Assembly: GCF_000473365.1 (NCBI RefSeq)
Contig: NZ_KI421517.1
Coordinates: 558,001 to 622,000 of the forward strand
Reading direction: 5' to 3'
From: Adhaeribacter aquaticus DSM 16391
Lineage (GTDB): Bacteria > Bacteroidota > Bacteroidia > Cytophagales > Hymenobacteraceae
Length of the DNA: 64,000 nt
Part shown: positions 38,549-46,868 of the stretch, in pieces
How the letters are laid out: the number at the start of each line of letters is the position of its first letter
Position numbering within the stretch: position 1 is the first letter of the stretch
Position numbers and translations under genes: made by a program
The notes under the pieces: generated by a model
The model's database searches: none
What the model saw: only the letters and a program-made list of their open reading frames with translations
What the model was told of the DNA's origin: nothing

Positions 38549-39155
38549 ATTTACTCTTTTCAGGCATGGTACCTAATATCCAGTCCCAAAGCGGCGAAGA
38601 AACACCATAAGCTTTTTCATGATCTTTGTAATGGTGAATACTATGGTGTACCCAAAGCGTTTTCAGGAAATTTTTAGGTGGAGCAAATGCGTGTACGGCA
38701 TAATGCACAAACAAATAAAGGGCATAGCCAAATAAAAAGCCCGATAAAATCCCAAAAACGAAATTGCCGAATATTAGCCTGAATACGAAAAAGAAAAACG
38801 ACGAAATCAATAAACTCACAATTGGCGGCATAGCCAACCTGCTTTTATCTTTTGGGTATTCGTGATGATTGCCGTGGAAGGCATATTGAATATTTTTCTT
38901 TATTTCAGTATCCGTTTCCATGTGAAAGATATTGCGGTGGGCTGCATACTCCACAAACGTAAAAATGAACCAACCTATCAGAAATAACCCCAGAGCTGAA
39001 AGAACAGAAATAAACCCATGGGTAATGCCATAATAAATTAAAGAAATAGCAATACAAACAAAAATAGAAATAGGTAAGGCAATATGGGTTCGGGTCAGTT
39101 TCTCTAAAACCGGGTTTTGGAAAATCTGAGCGGAACCTTTATGATTTACTTTCAT
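38547..39155 (-). CDS. Fatty acid hydroxylase / sterol desaturase superfamily membrane protein
   Basis: The 202-residue protein has about four membrane helices and the His clusters of the non-heme di-iron hydroxylases: EYAAHRNIFH (about 69-78), FHGNHHEYP (about 93-101), HYAVHAF and WVHHSIHHY (about 169-177). Its length and the FHGNHHEYPKD block resemble fatty acid 2-hydroxylases acting on sphingolipid acyl chains in eukaryotes. Sphingolipids occur in many Bacteroidota, so a lipid hydroxylase role is plausible but the substrate is not shown. It has its own promoter element and a shared terminator. Confidence 0.88.
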   Translation of the reverse strand: MKVNHKGSAQIFQNPVLEKLTRTHIALPISIFVCIAISLIYYGITHGFISVLSALGLFLIGWFIFTFVEYAAHRNIFHMETDTEIKKNIQYAFHGNHHEYPKDKSRLAMPPIVSLLISSFFFFVFRLIFGNFVFGILSGFLFGYALYLFVHYAVHAFAPPKNFLKTLWVHHSIHHYKDHEKAYGVSSPLWDWILGTMPEKSK

Positions 39156-39186
39156 AGTTACTCCAATTAAATAAAAATTCTTGCGG

Positions 39187-39194
39187 CAAAATTA
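39187..39194 (-). promoter_or_regulatory. -7 promoter element of the hydroxylase gene
   Basis: Minus-strand TAATTTTG is an exact TAnnTTTG match 31 bases before the ATG at 39155. Confidence 0.48.
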
Positions 39195-39237
39195 AGAAAA
39201 TATATTCCAAAATCCTGCCAATACCTGTAAATACTAC

Positions 39238-39759
39238 TTAACAACTAGATTCTATTCTCTTTATAAACAGGCAAAGATCTGTTATATCAAGTCCTGGATT
39301 CTGATAAGTTACGTGAGCCGCTTCATAAAACTGGCTACGCTTGCTTAAGGTTTCAGAAATAAATAATTTTACTTCTTCGGGTGTTTTTCCGGCAATCAAG
39401 GGCCGATGACCATACCCGAGCAATCTTTCTACCAAGATTTCCTCCGGCGCTTTAAGGTAAATAGTGGTTCCCACCTCATTCATAAATTCCATATTGTTAT
39501 GAAAGCAGGGCGCTCCGCCACCAGTAGCAACAATGGCACCTTCAGCTTTTTGAACTAACTCATGCAAAGCATTCTTTTCCAGTTCTCTAAAAAACACTTC
39601 TCCTTCCGCTGCAAAAATTTCTCTTACTGTTTTACCTTGTTGTGCTTCTATGTATTCATCTAAATCGATAAAGGGCATGTTTAGTTCAGCAGAAAGTAAT
39701 TGCCCAATAGTTGTTTTACCAGCTCCTGGCATGCCTACAAGAAAAATTGGATTATGCAT
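39238..39759 (-). CDS. aroK: Shikimate kinase
   Basis: Phosphorylates shikimate in the chorismate pathway. At 173 residues it is of standard size, with Walker A GMPGAGKTTIG (about 8-18), shikimate-binding DLDEYIE (about 32-38), REIFAAEGEVFFRELE, and the TGGGAP loop (about 78-83); GYGHRPLI (about 114-121) is the lid region. It is 51 bases downstream of the ABC permease gene on the same strand and may be the last gene of that operon. No other aro gene is nearby. Confidence 0.96.
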   Translation of the reverse strand: MHNPIFLVGMPGAGKTTIGQLLSAELNMPFIDLDEYIEAQQGKTVREIFAAEGEVFFRELEKNALHELVQKAEGAIVATGGGAPCFHNNMEFMNEVGTTIYLKAPEEILVERLLGYGHRPLIAGKTPEEVKLFISETLSKRSQFYEAAHVTYQNPGLDITDLCLFIKRIESSC

Positions 39760-39810
39760 TGTAAAAAGGAATTTTAAGAAAAGATTAAAAAGTTTAGGTG
39801 GCCCGTCTTG

Positions 39811-40869
39811 CTATAATTTAACCCTAGGATCGATCAAGGCATAAAGCATATCAACGGCAATATTAATCAACACGAACAAAAAGGCAATAAATAAAGTGGC
39901 CCCCATTACCACCGGAAAATCCAGGTTTTGCACCGCATTTATAGTAACTGCTCCAATCCCTTTCCAGTTAAAAATATACTCTATAAAAAATGCACCCGCC
40001 ATTAACGAAGCCAACCATCCGGATACTGCTGTAATAACTGGATTCAGGGCATTTTTTAAGCCATGCCGCTTTATTACCAGGTAATTATTTAGTCCCTTAG
40101 CGCGGGCCGTCCGGATGTAATCCTGGGCCAGCACTTCAATCATAGAACTGCGAGTAAGTTGAGTTATAACGGCTAATGGCCGGATTCCTAAAGCTACTGC
40201 CGGTAAAATAAGATTTTGCAGAACAAGCTTTTTACCAGCAAAAGCATCTATTTCATACAACTGGCCAGTTAACTTTAATCCGGTAAAACCGCTCCAGTAA
40301 AATCCAAAAGTAAGCGCAATTAGAATAGCCGCCACAAACGAAGGAACCGATATCCCCAACACGGAAGTAGTAATGAGCAGGTGATCCAGCCAGGTATGGG
40401 GTTTTAGGGAAGCCATTATCCCAAATAATATTCCAAATATGGTAGCTAAAAGCATAGAGGCTCCGGCCAACCATAAGGTTCCGGTCAGGTGGTCCAGCAA
40501 TATTTCCGTTACCCGCTTATTACTTTGGAACGACCGCCGGAGGTAAGGCACTTTTAAGACCACTTCTTTTTTGCTAATTTTCAGCAAAGAATGGTATTGA
40601 TACTTCTCCTGATTGGCCACGGTAGCCTCGTGCACCGAAACCGGAGAGATGTCATTTACATAATACAGCAGTTGTGCCGGCAAAGGCTTATCCAATCCTA
40701 GTTCTGCCGTTAAAGCTTCCCGGGTAGCTAAATCGTTGCGTTGCCCAGCCAAAAGCGCAACCGGATCGCCGGGCAAAACATTAAATAAGAGAAAAACAGC
40801 TACTACTACCCCCAGTAAGATTACTAAACCATGTACCAGGCGGTTAAGCAGAAAGCTGATAATTCTCAT
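39811..40869 (-). CDS. ABC transporter permease, DppB/OppB type
   Basis: The 352-residue membrane protein has one N-terminal helix (FLLFNVLPGDPVALLAG motif, about 26-42), a periplasmic stretch, and five more helices with the BPD_transp_1 fold; the EAA-type loop RTARAKGLNNYLVIKRHGLKNAL (about 238-260) contacts the ATPase. This family imports di- and oligopeptides or nickel. No DppC, ATPase or binding-protein gene is adjacent, so it is an orphan half. Its ATG overlaps the stop of the BT_3928-family gene by four bases (ATGA), so they are translated together. Confidence 0.92.
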   Translation of the reverse strand: MRIISFLLNRLVHGLVILLGVVVAVFLLFNVLPGDPVALLAGQRNDLATREALTAELGLDKPLPAQLLYYVNDISPVSVHEATVANQEKYQYHSLLKISKKEVVLKVPYLRRSFQSNKRVTEILLDHLTGTLWLAGASMLLATIFGILFGIMASLKPHTWLDHLLITTSVLGISVPSFVAAILIALTFGFYWSGFTGLKLTGQLYEIDAFAGKKLVLQNLILPAVALGIRPLAVITQLTRSSMIEVLAQDYIRTARAKGLNNYLVIKRHGLKNALNPVITAVSGWLASLMAGAFFIEYIFNWKGIGAVTINAVQNLDFPVVMGATLFIAFLFVLINIAVDMLYALIDPRVKL

Positions 40870-41969
40870 AAGAGTTCTTTTACGGTTCCAGCAGAAGGTG
40901 TATCGTTATAATGCCATTTTCCTATTACTTGACCGTCTTTCAAGAGCATAATCCCCGGATTAGATCGCGTCATAGTTTTCAGAACAGTTCCATCGCCAAA
41001 ATAATAGGGAGCAGCTAAATTTACATCGTGCCGGAATACATCAAAATCCTGGCTGCTGCTGGCTGTTAGTACAATCGGTTCTACTTTAGGGTCGGCTAAT
41101 TTTTCTACGTCGCCAACTAATTTATTAATCGCTACAAAGGCATCCGCATCCGTTTTACGTATGTCCTGTACAATAATAAGCAGTTTGTTACCGGCAAAAA
41201 TTTGTTGAGTAAAGTCCCCTTCATTGTTCCAGACACTAAAATCCGTAATTTTCGGCCCCGCTTCCGGGTTTAGGGGCACCATTTTTACAAATTTAAAGGT
41301 GGTATCCTTCGGATAGTCAGTAAACTCTTCCTGTTGCCCGTTCTTTTCCATTATATATTTATACTTTAGCTGGGCAGAAGGCTTCATAAGCGTCGGGATA
41401 TTATTACCTACTTTATAAGCTCTGAAATCAACAAAAGGCTCGTGCCTGTAGGCATAGATACCCAATCCGAAAGAGACCAGAGTAGCCAAAGCTACCGCCA
41501 TACCGGCAACTGTACTTTTTCCACTTTTTTTAACGAGGTATTGCTGCGTGAGCAGTAAAATAACAATCATAACCAGCAGCACAATGTCCTTGGTAAACGA
41601 TTGCCAGGGTGTTAGCTTGATAGCATCACCAAAACAGCCACAATCAGTTACTTTATTAAAATAGGCCGAATAAAAAGTTAGAAAGGTAAAGAAAACCATC
41701 AGGGCCAATAAACTGACAAGCACCTGCCGTAATCTCCAGCGTACCAATAAAGCTACCCCCAATATAATTTCCAATGCGCTTAAAAATATAGAAAAGTACA
41801 GCGCATAAGGAATTAAGGTTAAAAAGGCAGGGCTAAAATCAGTACTAAAAACCTCAAAGTATTCTTCCAGTTTAATGGCTGTTCCAACCGGGTCATTAAT
41901 TTTTATTAAACCGGAAAAAATAAAAAGGCCGCCTACAAATAGCCAGCATATTCTACTAATGAGCTTCAT
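40866..41969 (-). CDS. BT_3928-family membrane protein (DoxX-like plus thioredoxin-like region)
   Basis: The 367-residue protein has four N-terminal helices of the DoxX/MauE kind (about 1-165), with the Cys pair TDCGCFGDA (about 109-117), followed by a soluble region (about 185-367) that resembles a thioredoxin-like fold. It belongs to the family named after BT_3928 of Bacteroides. A redox role at the membrane is likely but unproven. I use the ATG at 41969, which overlaps the upstream DUF1599 gene by 14 bases; a TTG at 41978 would add three residues. Confidence 0.88.
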   Translation of the reverse strand: MKLISRICWLFVGGLFIFSGLIKINDPVGTAIKLEEYFEVFSTDFSPAFLTLIPYALYFSIFLSALEIILGVALLVRWRLRQVLVSLLALMVFFTFLTFYSAYFNKVTDCGCFGDAIKLTPWQSFTKDIVLLVMIVILLLTQQYLVKKSGKSTVAGMAVALATLVSFGLGIYAYRHEPFVDFRAYKVGNNIPTLMKPSAQLKYKYIMEKNGQQEEFTDYPKDTTFKFVKMVPLNPEAGPKITDFSVWNNEGDFTQQIFAGNKLLIIVQDIRKTDADAFVAINKLVGDVEKLADPKVEPIVLTASSSQDFDVFRHDVNLAAPYYFGDGTVLKTMTRSNPGIMLLKDGQVIGKWHYNDTPSAGTVKELL

Positions 41970-42513
41970 CGGGGGCAAAGTTTAATTTTATTAAAACAAA
42001 AACAGCATAATTAATCATATCCCGGTAATTAGCCTCTACTCCTTCCGAGATTAAGGTTTTTCCCTGGTTATCTTCAATTTGCTTTGTGCGGTACAATTTC
42101 ATCAGAATTATATCGGTTATGGAACTGATCCGCATATCTCGCCAGGCTTCACCATAGTCATGGTTTTTATTCAGGAGCAGTTCTATATTCTCTGCAATTT
42201 CCTGATTATACCATTCCTCTACTGTTTCCGCCGGAAGTTCCAGTTCGGTATTATTAGCCAGTTTCATCTGCATCAAGGCTATCACACAATAATTTATGAT
42301 GCCTATGAACTCAGAAGTAATATCCTCTTCTACCTTTTGTACACCTTTCTCCTGGATAGACCGAATGCGCTGGGCCTTTATAAAAATCTGGTCAGTAATA
42401 GACGGTAACCGCAGTATCCGCCAGGCCGTACCATAATCTTTTGTTTTTTTAATGAAGGTTTCTTTACAGGCTTTAATAACCCGATTATATTCCTGCAGCG
42501 TTTGATTAATCAA
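41956..42513 (-). CDS. DUF1599-family protein
   Basis: About 185 residues formed by two related halves: KKTKDYGTAWRILRLPSITDQIFIKAQRIR in the first and NKNHDYGEAWRDMRISSITDIILMKLYRTK in the second, an internal duplication characteristic of DUF1599. The fold is thought to be nucleotide-pyrophosphatase-like; no activity is assigned. The start is uncertain: ATG at 42576 would overlap the divergent folP coding region by 19 bases, so I take the TTG at 42513, where homologous N-termini usually begin. It is first in the operon with BT_3928 and the permease. Confidence 0.8.
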   Translation of the reverse strand: MINQTLQEYNRVIKACKETFIKKTKDYGTAWRILRLPSITDQIFIKAQRIRSIQEKGVQKVEEDITSEFIGIINYCVIALMQMKLANNTELELPAETVEEWYNQEIAENIELLLNKNHDYGEAWRDMRISSITDIILMKLYRTKQIEDNQGKTLISEGVEANYRDMINYAVFVLIKLNFAPDEAH

Positions 42514-42557
42514 CTTTTTTAGTGTTATTTTAAAGGAAATTGTTCCTAATACCCAAA

Positions 42558-43418
42558 ATGAAGGCGAAAGATACATTTTTTTACAGAAAGAGCACGCTTA
42601 ACTGTCATGGAAAAATAGTATCACTAACTGACCCTTTAATAATGGGAATTTTAAACGTAACGCCAGATTCTTTCTTTGAAGGCAGCCGGATTAAAGGCTC
42701 TGATTCCTTGCTTAGCCGGGCAGAAAAAATGCTGGAAGAAGGAGCTACTATGCTGGATGTCGGTGGCTATTCAAGCCGGCCGGGGGCTGCTGAGATTTCA
42801 GTTAAGGAAGAAGAAACCCGGGTTGTTCCGGCTATTCGGACCTTGCGTAAAACTTTTCCGGATTGTTTGATTTCTATTGATACTTTCCGAGCCAGTATAG
42901 CCGAGTTAGCTATTAAGGAAGGAGCTAATATCATTAATGATATTTCGGGCGGAGAACTGGATGAGGCCATGTTTAATACAGCCGCGCGCTTAAAAGTTCC
43001 GTATATATTAATGCACATGCGGGGAACTCCGCAAAACATGACTAGCCTAACCCAGTATGATGATATTGTACTGGAACTAACAACTTATTTTGAACAGAAG
43101 GTAGCCGCTTTGCATGCGCTGGGAGTTACTGATGTTATCCTTGATCCGGGTTTTGGTTTTGCCAAAACCATAGATCAGAACTATGAGCTGCTGCGCCGCC
43201 TGGATGATTTTAAAATTTTGGGATTGCCCATATTGGTTGGTTTATCCCGAAAATCAATGACTTATAAAACGCTGGGTATAGATGCGGCAGAAGCCTTAGC
43301 CGGCACAATTGCCTTAAATACCATAGCGTTGATGTATGGGGCTAATATTTTGCGTGTGCACGACGTTAAAGAAGCTGTACAAACTGTAAAACTATTTAAA
43401 AGAAGCGTAACCGTTTGA
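42558..43418 (+). CDS. folP: Dihydropteroate synthase
   Basis: Joins pterin diphosphate to p-aminobenzoate in folate synthesis; target of sulfonamides. The 286-residue protein has the pterin-binding start MGILNVTPDSFFEGSR (about 29-44), DVGGYSSRPGA (about 72-82), and later DPGFGFAKT and LVGLSRKSMT. I choose the ATG at 42558; a TTG at 42540 in the same frame is less likely. The stop overlaps the cdaA start by four bases, making the two genes one translational unit, an arrangement common in the phylum. Confidence 0.97.
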   Translation: MKAKDTFFYRKSTLNCHGKIVSLTDPLIMGILNVTPDSFFEGSRIKGSDSLLSRAEKMLEEGATMLDVGGYSSRPGAAEISVKEEETRVVPAIRTLRKTFPDCLISIDTFRASIAELAIKEGANIINDISGGELDEAMFNTAARLKVPYILMHMRGTPQNMTSLTQYDDIVLELTTYFEQKVAALHALGVTDVILDPGFGFAKTIDQNYELLRRLDDFKILGLPILVGLSRKSMTYKTLGIDAAEALAGTIALNTIALMYGANILRVHDVKEAVQTVKLFKRSVTV

Positions 43419-44248
43419 TACTTTTATTTACCATAGGATTCCTAGAAATAAACTGGCTGGATATAGTAGATGTTCTGCTGGTTACTATCCTATTGTATCA
43501 ACTTTACAAGGTATTAACGGGTAGTGTAGCGCTTAAAATCTTTGTTGGGTTTCTTTCCATCTACATGCTTTACCTGGTTGTAAAAGCAGCCGGCATGGAA
43601 CTACTGACGATTATTTTAGGTCAGTTTATGGGAGTAGGCGTTTTGGCGGCCATTATCCTTTTTCAGCAGGAAATTCGCCGGTTCTTGATGATGATTGGCA
43701 AGACCACCGCTTTTAACAATGATAAGTTATTTAAAAGCTTTCCGTGGCGCAAAAATGATGATCATCGGCTAAATTTAACGCCATTCATTGAAGCTGCTAA
43801 AACGCTGGGTGGCAAAAATATCGGGGCGCTTATTGTATTTACCCGTAGCTCCGATTTGAGTTTTTACGCTGAATCGGGTGACTTGATTGATGCCATAATT
43901 TCGAAACGATTGTTGATTTCTATTTTCAATAAAACCAGCCCCTTGCATGATGGTGCCGTAATTATTGCAGATGGGCGCATTAAAGCCGCCCGTTGTATAT
44001 TACCGGTAACTGAAAACAATGATGTTCCTGCTTCGATGGGCTTACGCCACCGGGCTGCCATAGGATTAACAGAAGTAACGGATAGTGTGGTTTTAGTAGT
44101 ATCGGAAGAAACCGGGCAAATTTCATTAGTGCAAAATGGAATTGTTTACCGGAACCTTGCGGTGTCAGATCTGCGGTCAAAACTCAACTTCTTCCTGCTG
44201 GGCATTGAGCCTAAAGTTATAAAAGAAAAATCCGCTTCCGCCGCCTAA
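43415..44248 (+). CDS. cdaA: Diadenylate cyclase (c-di-AMP synthase, CdaA type)
   Basis: Makes the second messenger c-di-AMP from two ATP. The 277-residue protein has three N-terminal membrane helices (about 12-83) and a DisA_N catalytic domain with PLHDGAVII (DGA 179-181) and GLRHRAAIG (RHR 211-213), the two nucleotide-binding motifs. The start is a TTG at 43415 overlapping the folP stop; the N-terminus LEINWLDIVDVLLV matches family members. No CdaR regulator or glmM gene follows, unlike in Firmicutes. Confidence 0.95.
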   Translation: MILLFTIGFLEINWLDIVDVLLVTILLYQLYKVLTGSVALKIFVGFLSIYMLYLVVKAAGMELLTIILGQFMGVGVLAAIILFQQEIRRFLMMIGKTTAFNNDKLFKSFPWRKNDDHRLNLTPFIEAAKTLGGKNIGALIVFTRSSDLSFYAESGDLIDAIISKRLLISIFNKTSPLHDGAVIIADGRIKAARCILPVTENNDVPASMGLRHRAAIGLTEVTDSVVLVVSEETGQISLVQNGIVYRNLAVSDLRSKLNFFLLGIEPKVIKEKSASAA

Positions 44249-44629
44249 TTAGCCTCCAACAGATTTTAACCAATTGCGTGCTAACGACTCTTGATCAAAA
44301 TACTCAATAGTTATTTCCCCTTCCGCAAGAACCTGTTTATTGGTAGCTTCCATGCTGATTTTACCAAAAATATCTTCAGGCACCAGAAAAGCCATATACC
44401 TTACACCAGCTCTTTTGGCTTCCGGAAACCATACATCATTTATCCAGTCCTGGTTTTGTTTTACCATAACTTTAAGCTGGCTGGTATTAACCAAGATTTT
44501 TGATGATGTGGTTTTGCGAATTACGCCTAATGTACTACTGGCAATCTCTTTAAACTCGTCAAATTTTAAAAATCCCTCGTAAACGGAGATGACAGCCCCC
44601 AACTCCTCATCGTAAAAATGCAATTGCAT
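44249..44629 (-). CDS. Small soluble protein, STAS-like fold possible
   Basis: The 126-residue protein has no signal or membrane segment. Alternating strands and helices (AVISVYEGFLKFDEFKEIA, KILVNTSQLKV, YMAFLVPEDIFGK) fit the short STAS/SpoIIAA-like pattern seen in many unannotated Cytophagales proteins, but the assignment is weak. It abuts the cdaA stop codon from the opposite strand. A TTTGTGGATAA motif lies about 50 bases upstream. Confidence 0.75.
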   Translation of the reverse strand: MQLHFYDEELGAVISVYEGFLKFDEFKEIASSTLGVIRKTTSSKILVNTSQLKVMVKQNQDWINDVWFPEAKRAGVRYMAFLVPEDIFGKISMEATNKQVLAEGEITIEYFDQESLARNWLKSVGG

Positions 44630-44679
44630 AAATAAACTTTAAAAAATTAACTTCTTCTAACGCAAAAGTAAATACCACG

Positions 44680-44688
44680 TTATCCACA
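44680..44688 (+). promoter_or_regulatory. DnaA-box-like 9-mer (TTATCCACA)
   Basis: Exact TTATCCACA in the 95-base gap between two minus-strand genes, about 50 bases upstream of the gene ending at 44249. It shares the 11-mer TTTGTGGATAA (reverse strand) with sites at 22239 and 34156. Confidence 0.4.
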
Positions 44689-44724
44689 AACTGCCAGTAT
44701 AAGAGCTAGGTCCTCCTTAAAATA

Positions 44725-45861
44725 TTACTCCTCAGGCGCATCTGGTTTGGTGGGTCGTTTAAAAATAGGGCGTGGCCGAGGTGGCTTGCGTGGCTCCTCC
44801 TCCGGGGCAGGCGTTTCCGGAACCGGTGGCACAATAGGTTCATTGCCTTCTGCTCTAGGTGGTTGTTCTGGTTGCTCGGCTGCAGGCGGGGTAGGCCTGC
44901 GGATTATTGGCCTTGGCCTTGGCGGCCTGGCTGCCACAGATTCCTCAGGGGCCGGCTCAGTAGGTGCAACATTTGGTATCTCAGGAGCTAGTGGAATTTC
45001 ATTTGGAACTTCTTTTGCCGAAGTTTCTGCCTCCGGTGCCGGTGCGGCAGCCGGTTTTTTAAATATTGGTCGTGGACGGGGTGGTTTGGGAGCAGCTGAT
45101 TCGGCTGGTTCTATGGTTGGAGCCTGCGTAGGTGTTGCCTCCTCCGGTTTTTCCTGGCTTTCAGAATTAGCTGCAACAGGATTCTCATTTTCTGATGGCG
45201 CGGCAGCTGGCGTTCCCGGCCGTTTAATTACTGGCCGTGGTCGCGGAGGTTTGGGTGCTGTAGTTTCAGTTTCCGGTACCGGATTAGTATGAAATGGAAT
45301 AGCTGAATTGGTATCGTCTTTGGCTATTTGTTCCGGGTTTACGGTTGGCTCTTCCGGTTTGGCCGGCGTGGCAGTTGGCTTCCGGATTACCGGCCTTGGA
45401 CGAGCCGCCGGCTTGGGCGCTTCTCCTGTATTTTCGAGCGTAGGCGTATCTTGTTTTGTTTCTTCTGACTTAGGTGGCTCGGCAGGCGCATTTCCAACCA
45501 CCGGCCTACGAATTACCGGCCGGGCCTTTGGCGGCGCTGCAGCAGGTATTTCAGCAGAAATCTCCGATGTTTCAGGTACAGCATCAGGAGTTGTGGCTGG
45601 TTTTGGAGCACCCGGGATAGCTGCCCGTCTCGGATTTGGTTTATTAAGAGCTTCGGCCGCTGGCGGAGATACTACTTTAACAGCCTCTGCTAACCAAAAC
45701 TTACGACGCACATCATTTATTACCATTTTAAGGGCCAAATAAAAGCTATTAGGATGCATTTGTGCATACATATGCTTCCATTCGTTAAAACGTTCCGGCT
45801 CTCCAGCTGCAAAGGCAGCAACATCAATTCGTCGTTTGGTCAGATCTTCCTCAAAAGTCAT
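44725..45861 (-). CDS. Proline/alanine-rich repeat protein
   Basis: The 378-residue protein has a folded-looking N-terminus (about 1-65: NEWKHMYAQMHPNSFYLALKM, INDVRRKFWLAEA) and then a long disordered part made of Ala, Pro, Glu and Thr with six copies of a basic motif (R)PRP[VI][IF][KR][KR]P at about 113, 154, 207, 262, 315 and 362. The last five are spaced 53, 55, 53 and 47 residues apart. No signal peptide or membrane segment is present, so it is probably cytoplasmic. Long reading frames on the opposite strand (44747-45292, 45308-45742) are Gly/Ala-rich by-products. The family is not recognised. Confidence 0.75.
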   Translation of the reverse strand: MTFEEDLTKRRIDVAAFAAGEPERFNEWKHMYAQMHPNSFYLALKMVINDVRRKFWLAEAVKVVSPPAAEALNKPNPRRAAIPGAPKPATTPDAVPETSEISAEIPAAAPPKARPVIRRPVVGNAPAEPPKSEETKQDTPTLENTGEAPKPAARPRPVIRKPTATPAKPEEPTVNPEQIAKDDTNSAIPFHTNPVPETETTAPKPPRPRPVIKRPGTPAAAPSENENPVAANSESQEKPEEATPTQAPTIEPAESAAPKPPRPRPIFKKPAAAPAPEAETSAKEVPNEIPLAPEIPNVAPTEPAPEESVAARPPRPRPIIRRPTPPAAEQPEQPPRAEGNEPIVPPVPETPAPEEEPRKPPRPRPIFKRPTKPDAPEE

Positions 45862-45963
45862 CTTACAGGTAAACTGGATTTTAATTTATTTGGCCTTTTC
45901 GTGTTAAAACGTGGTAATGGCGCCCCCGTTGCCACACAAGTTTTGTTTAGCAACATAAAGGTA

Positions 45964-45971
45964 CAAATATA
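45964..45971 (-). promoter_or_regulatory. -7 promoter element of the proline-rich protein gene
   Basis: Minus-strand TATATTTG is an exact TAnnTTTG match about 100 bases before the ATG at 45861; the -33 region is weak. Confidence 0.42.
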
Positions 45972-46062
45972 CCAAAACCCCAATAGCTTCCATTACATTT
46001 TAAAATCTCCCGTACAAGGATTTAATACTACAATTTTAGAATTAAGCTTAAAAAAAGCCTCC

Positions 46063-46788
46063 ATGATTGTAAATGCCGTACCAGAAGGATGGGAAATAAT
46101 TTTTCAGCAGGCTCATGCTTTACTAGCCACGCAGATAGCGTTCGAATGGCGGGTAGCCGACCGTCCGGAGAGGTGGGTAGAAACCTTGGCAGCCATAGCC
46201 CAACACGATGATGGGCAAAAATTTTGGGCGGGTAAGATAGGATTAACACCTGCCGGGGCCCCGGCCAACTTTACCATGCTTCCCTTTTCTTTAGAACAAG
46301 CTACCCAAGTTATGTATGAGGCAAAATTTCAGGGCCGGTGGCGGGCGTTACTTACCTCCATGCATTTATCTTTTTTATACGAAGAGCTCCGTGGGCAAAA
46401 CAATAGAACAGACGAATTTTTAAATAATCAATTGGAAAACCAGGCGCGCTGGCGCAAGGAATTAAAAATAAACAAAAAGAAAGCCCAACAGGCTTATGAC
46501 CTGATGCAATGGTGCGATCGGTTTTCACTTATTTTATGCCGGAGCCAATTACCGGAAGCAGAACGGACGCTGGAAGTCAGCAAAGGCCCGGATGGGGTGC
46601 AATACCATGTAATACAACAAAAAGATGGTTCAATAAAAGTAACCCCCTGGCCATTTGAGAAAAGGCACTTTACCGTTTCCGTAGAATTTATTTGCTTAAC
46701 CCAACTGCAATTTCAGGATGAGGCAGAATTAACCGAAGCCTTGATGAACAGCCCTATTCAGTTAAAAGAGTGGACTATTTCTAAGTAA
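46063..46788 (+). CDS. DUF3891-family protein (copy 1)
   Basis: The 241-residue protein shows the His/Asp pattern of DUF3891: QAHALLATQIAFEWR (about 15-29), AIAQHDDGQKFW (about 44-55), LTSMHLSFLYEEL and LMQWCDRFSLILC. These positions suggest an HD-like metal site; no activity is known. I start at the ATG at 46063; an in-frame ATG at 45754 would extend 103 codons back through the start region of the opposite gene and has no family support. A second DUF3891 gene lies at 55197. Confidence 0.82.
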   Translation: MIVNAVPEGWEIIFQQAHALLATQIAFEWRVADRPERWVETLAAIAQHDDGQKFWAGKIGLTPAGAPANFTMLPFSLEQATQVMYEAKFQGRWRALLTSMHLSFLYEELRGQNNRTDEFLNNQLENQARWRKELKINKKKAQQAYDLMQWCDRFSLILCRSQLPEAERTLEVSKGPDGVQYHVIQQKDGSIKVTPWPFEKRHFTVSVEFICLTQLQFQDEAELTEALMNSPIQLKEWTISK

Positions 46789-46868
46789 TATATTAAAAAA
46801 CTATATATAATAGCTTAATTTTTGTTCTTTTGTTTTTAATTAAAATCATGTTTAATTAAAAACCCCCA

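Noticed and set aside
44747-45742. Two plus-strand frames of 181 and 144 codons, Gly/Ala/Ser-rich
   Set aside because: Exact antisense of the proline-rich protein gene; their glycine-rich composition mirrors the Pro/Ala codons. The minus-strand gene has the ordinary N-terminal domain and a promoter element.
45754-46062. 103-codon N-terminal extension of the DUF3891 gene
   Set aside because: It runs over the 5' end and promoter of the opposite gene, and its translation has no resemblance to DUF3891.
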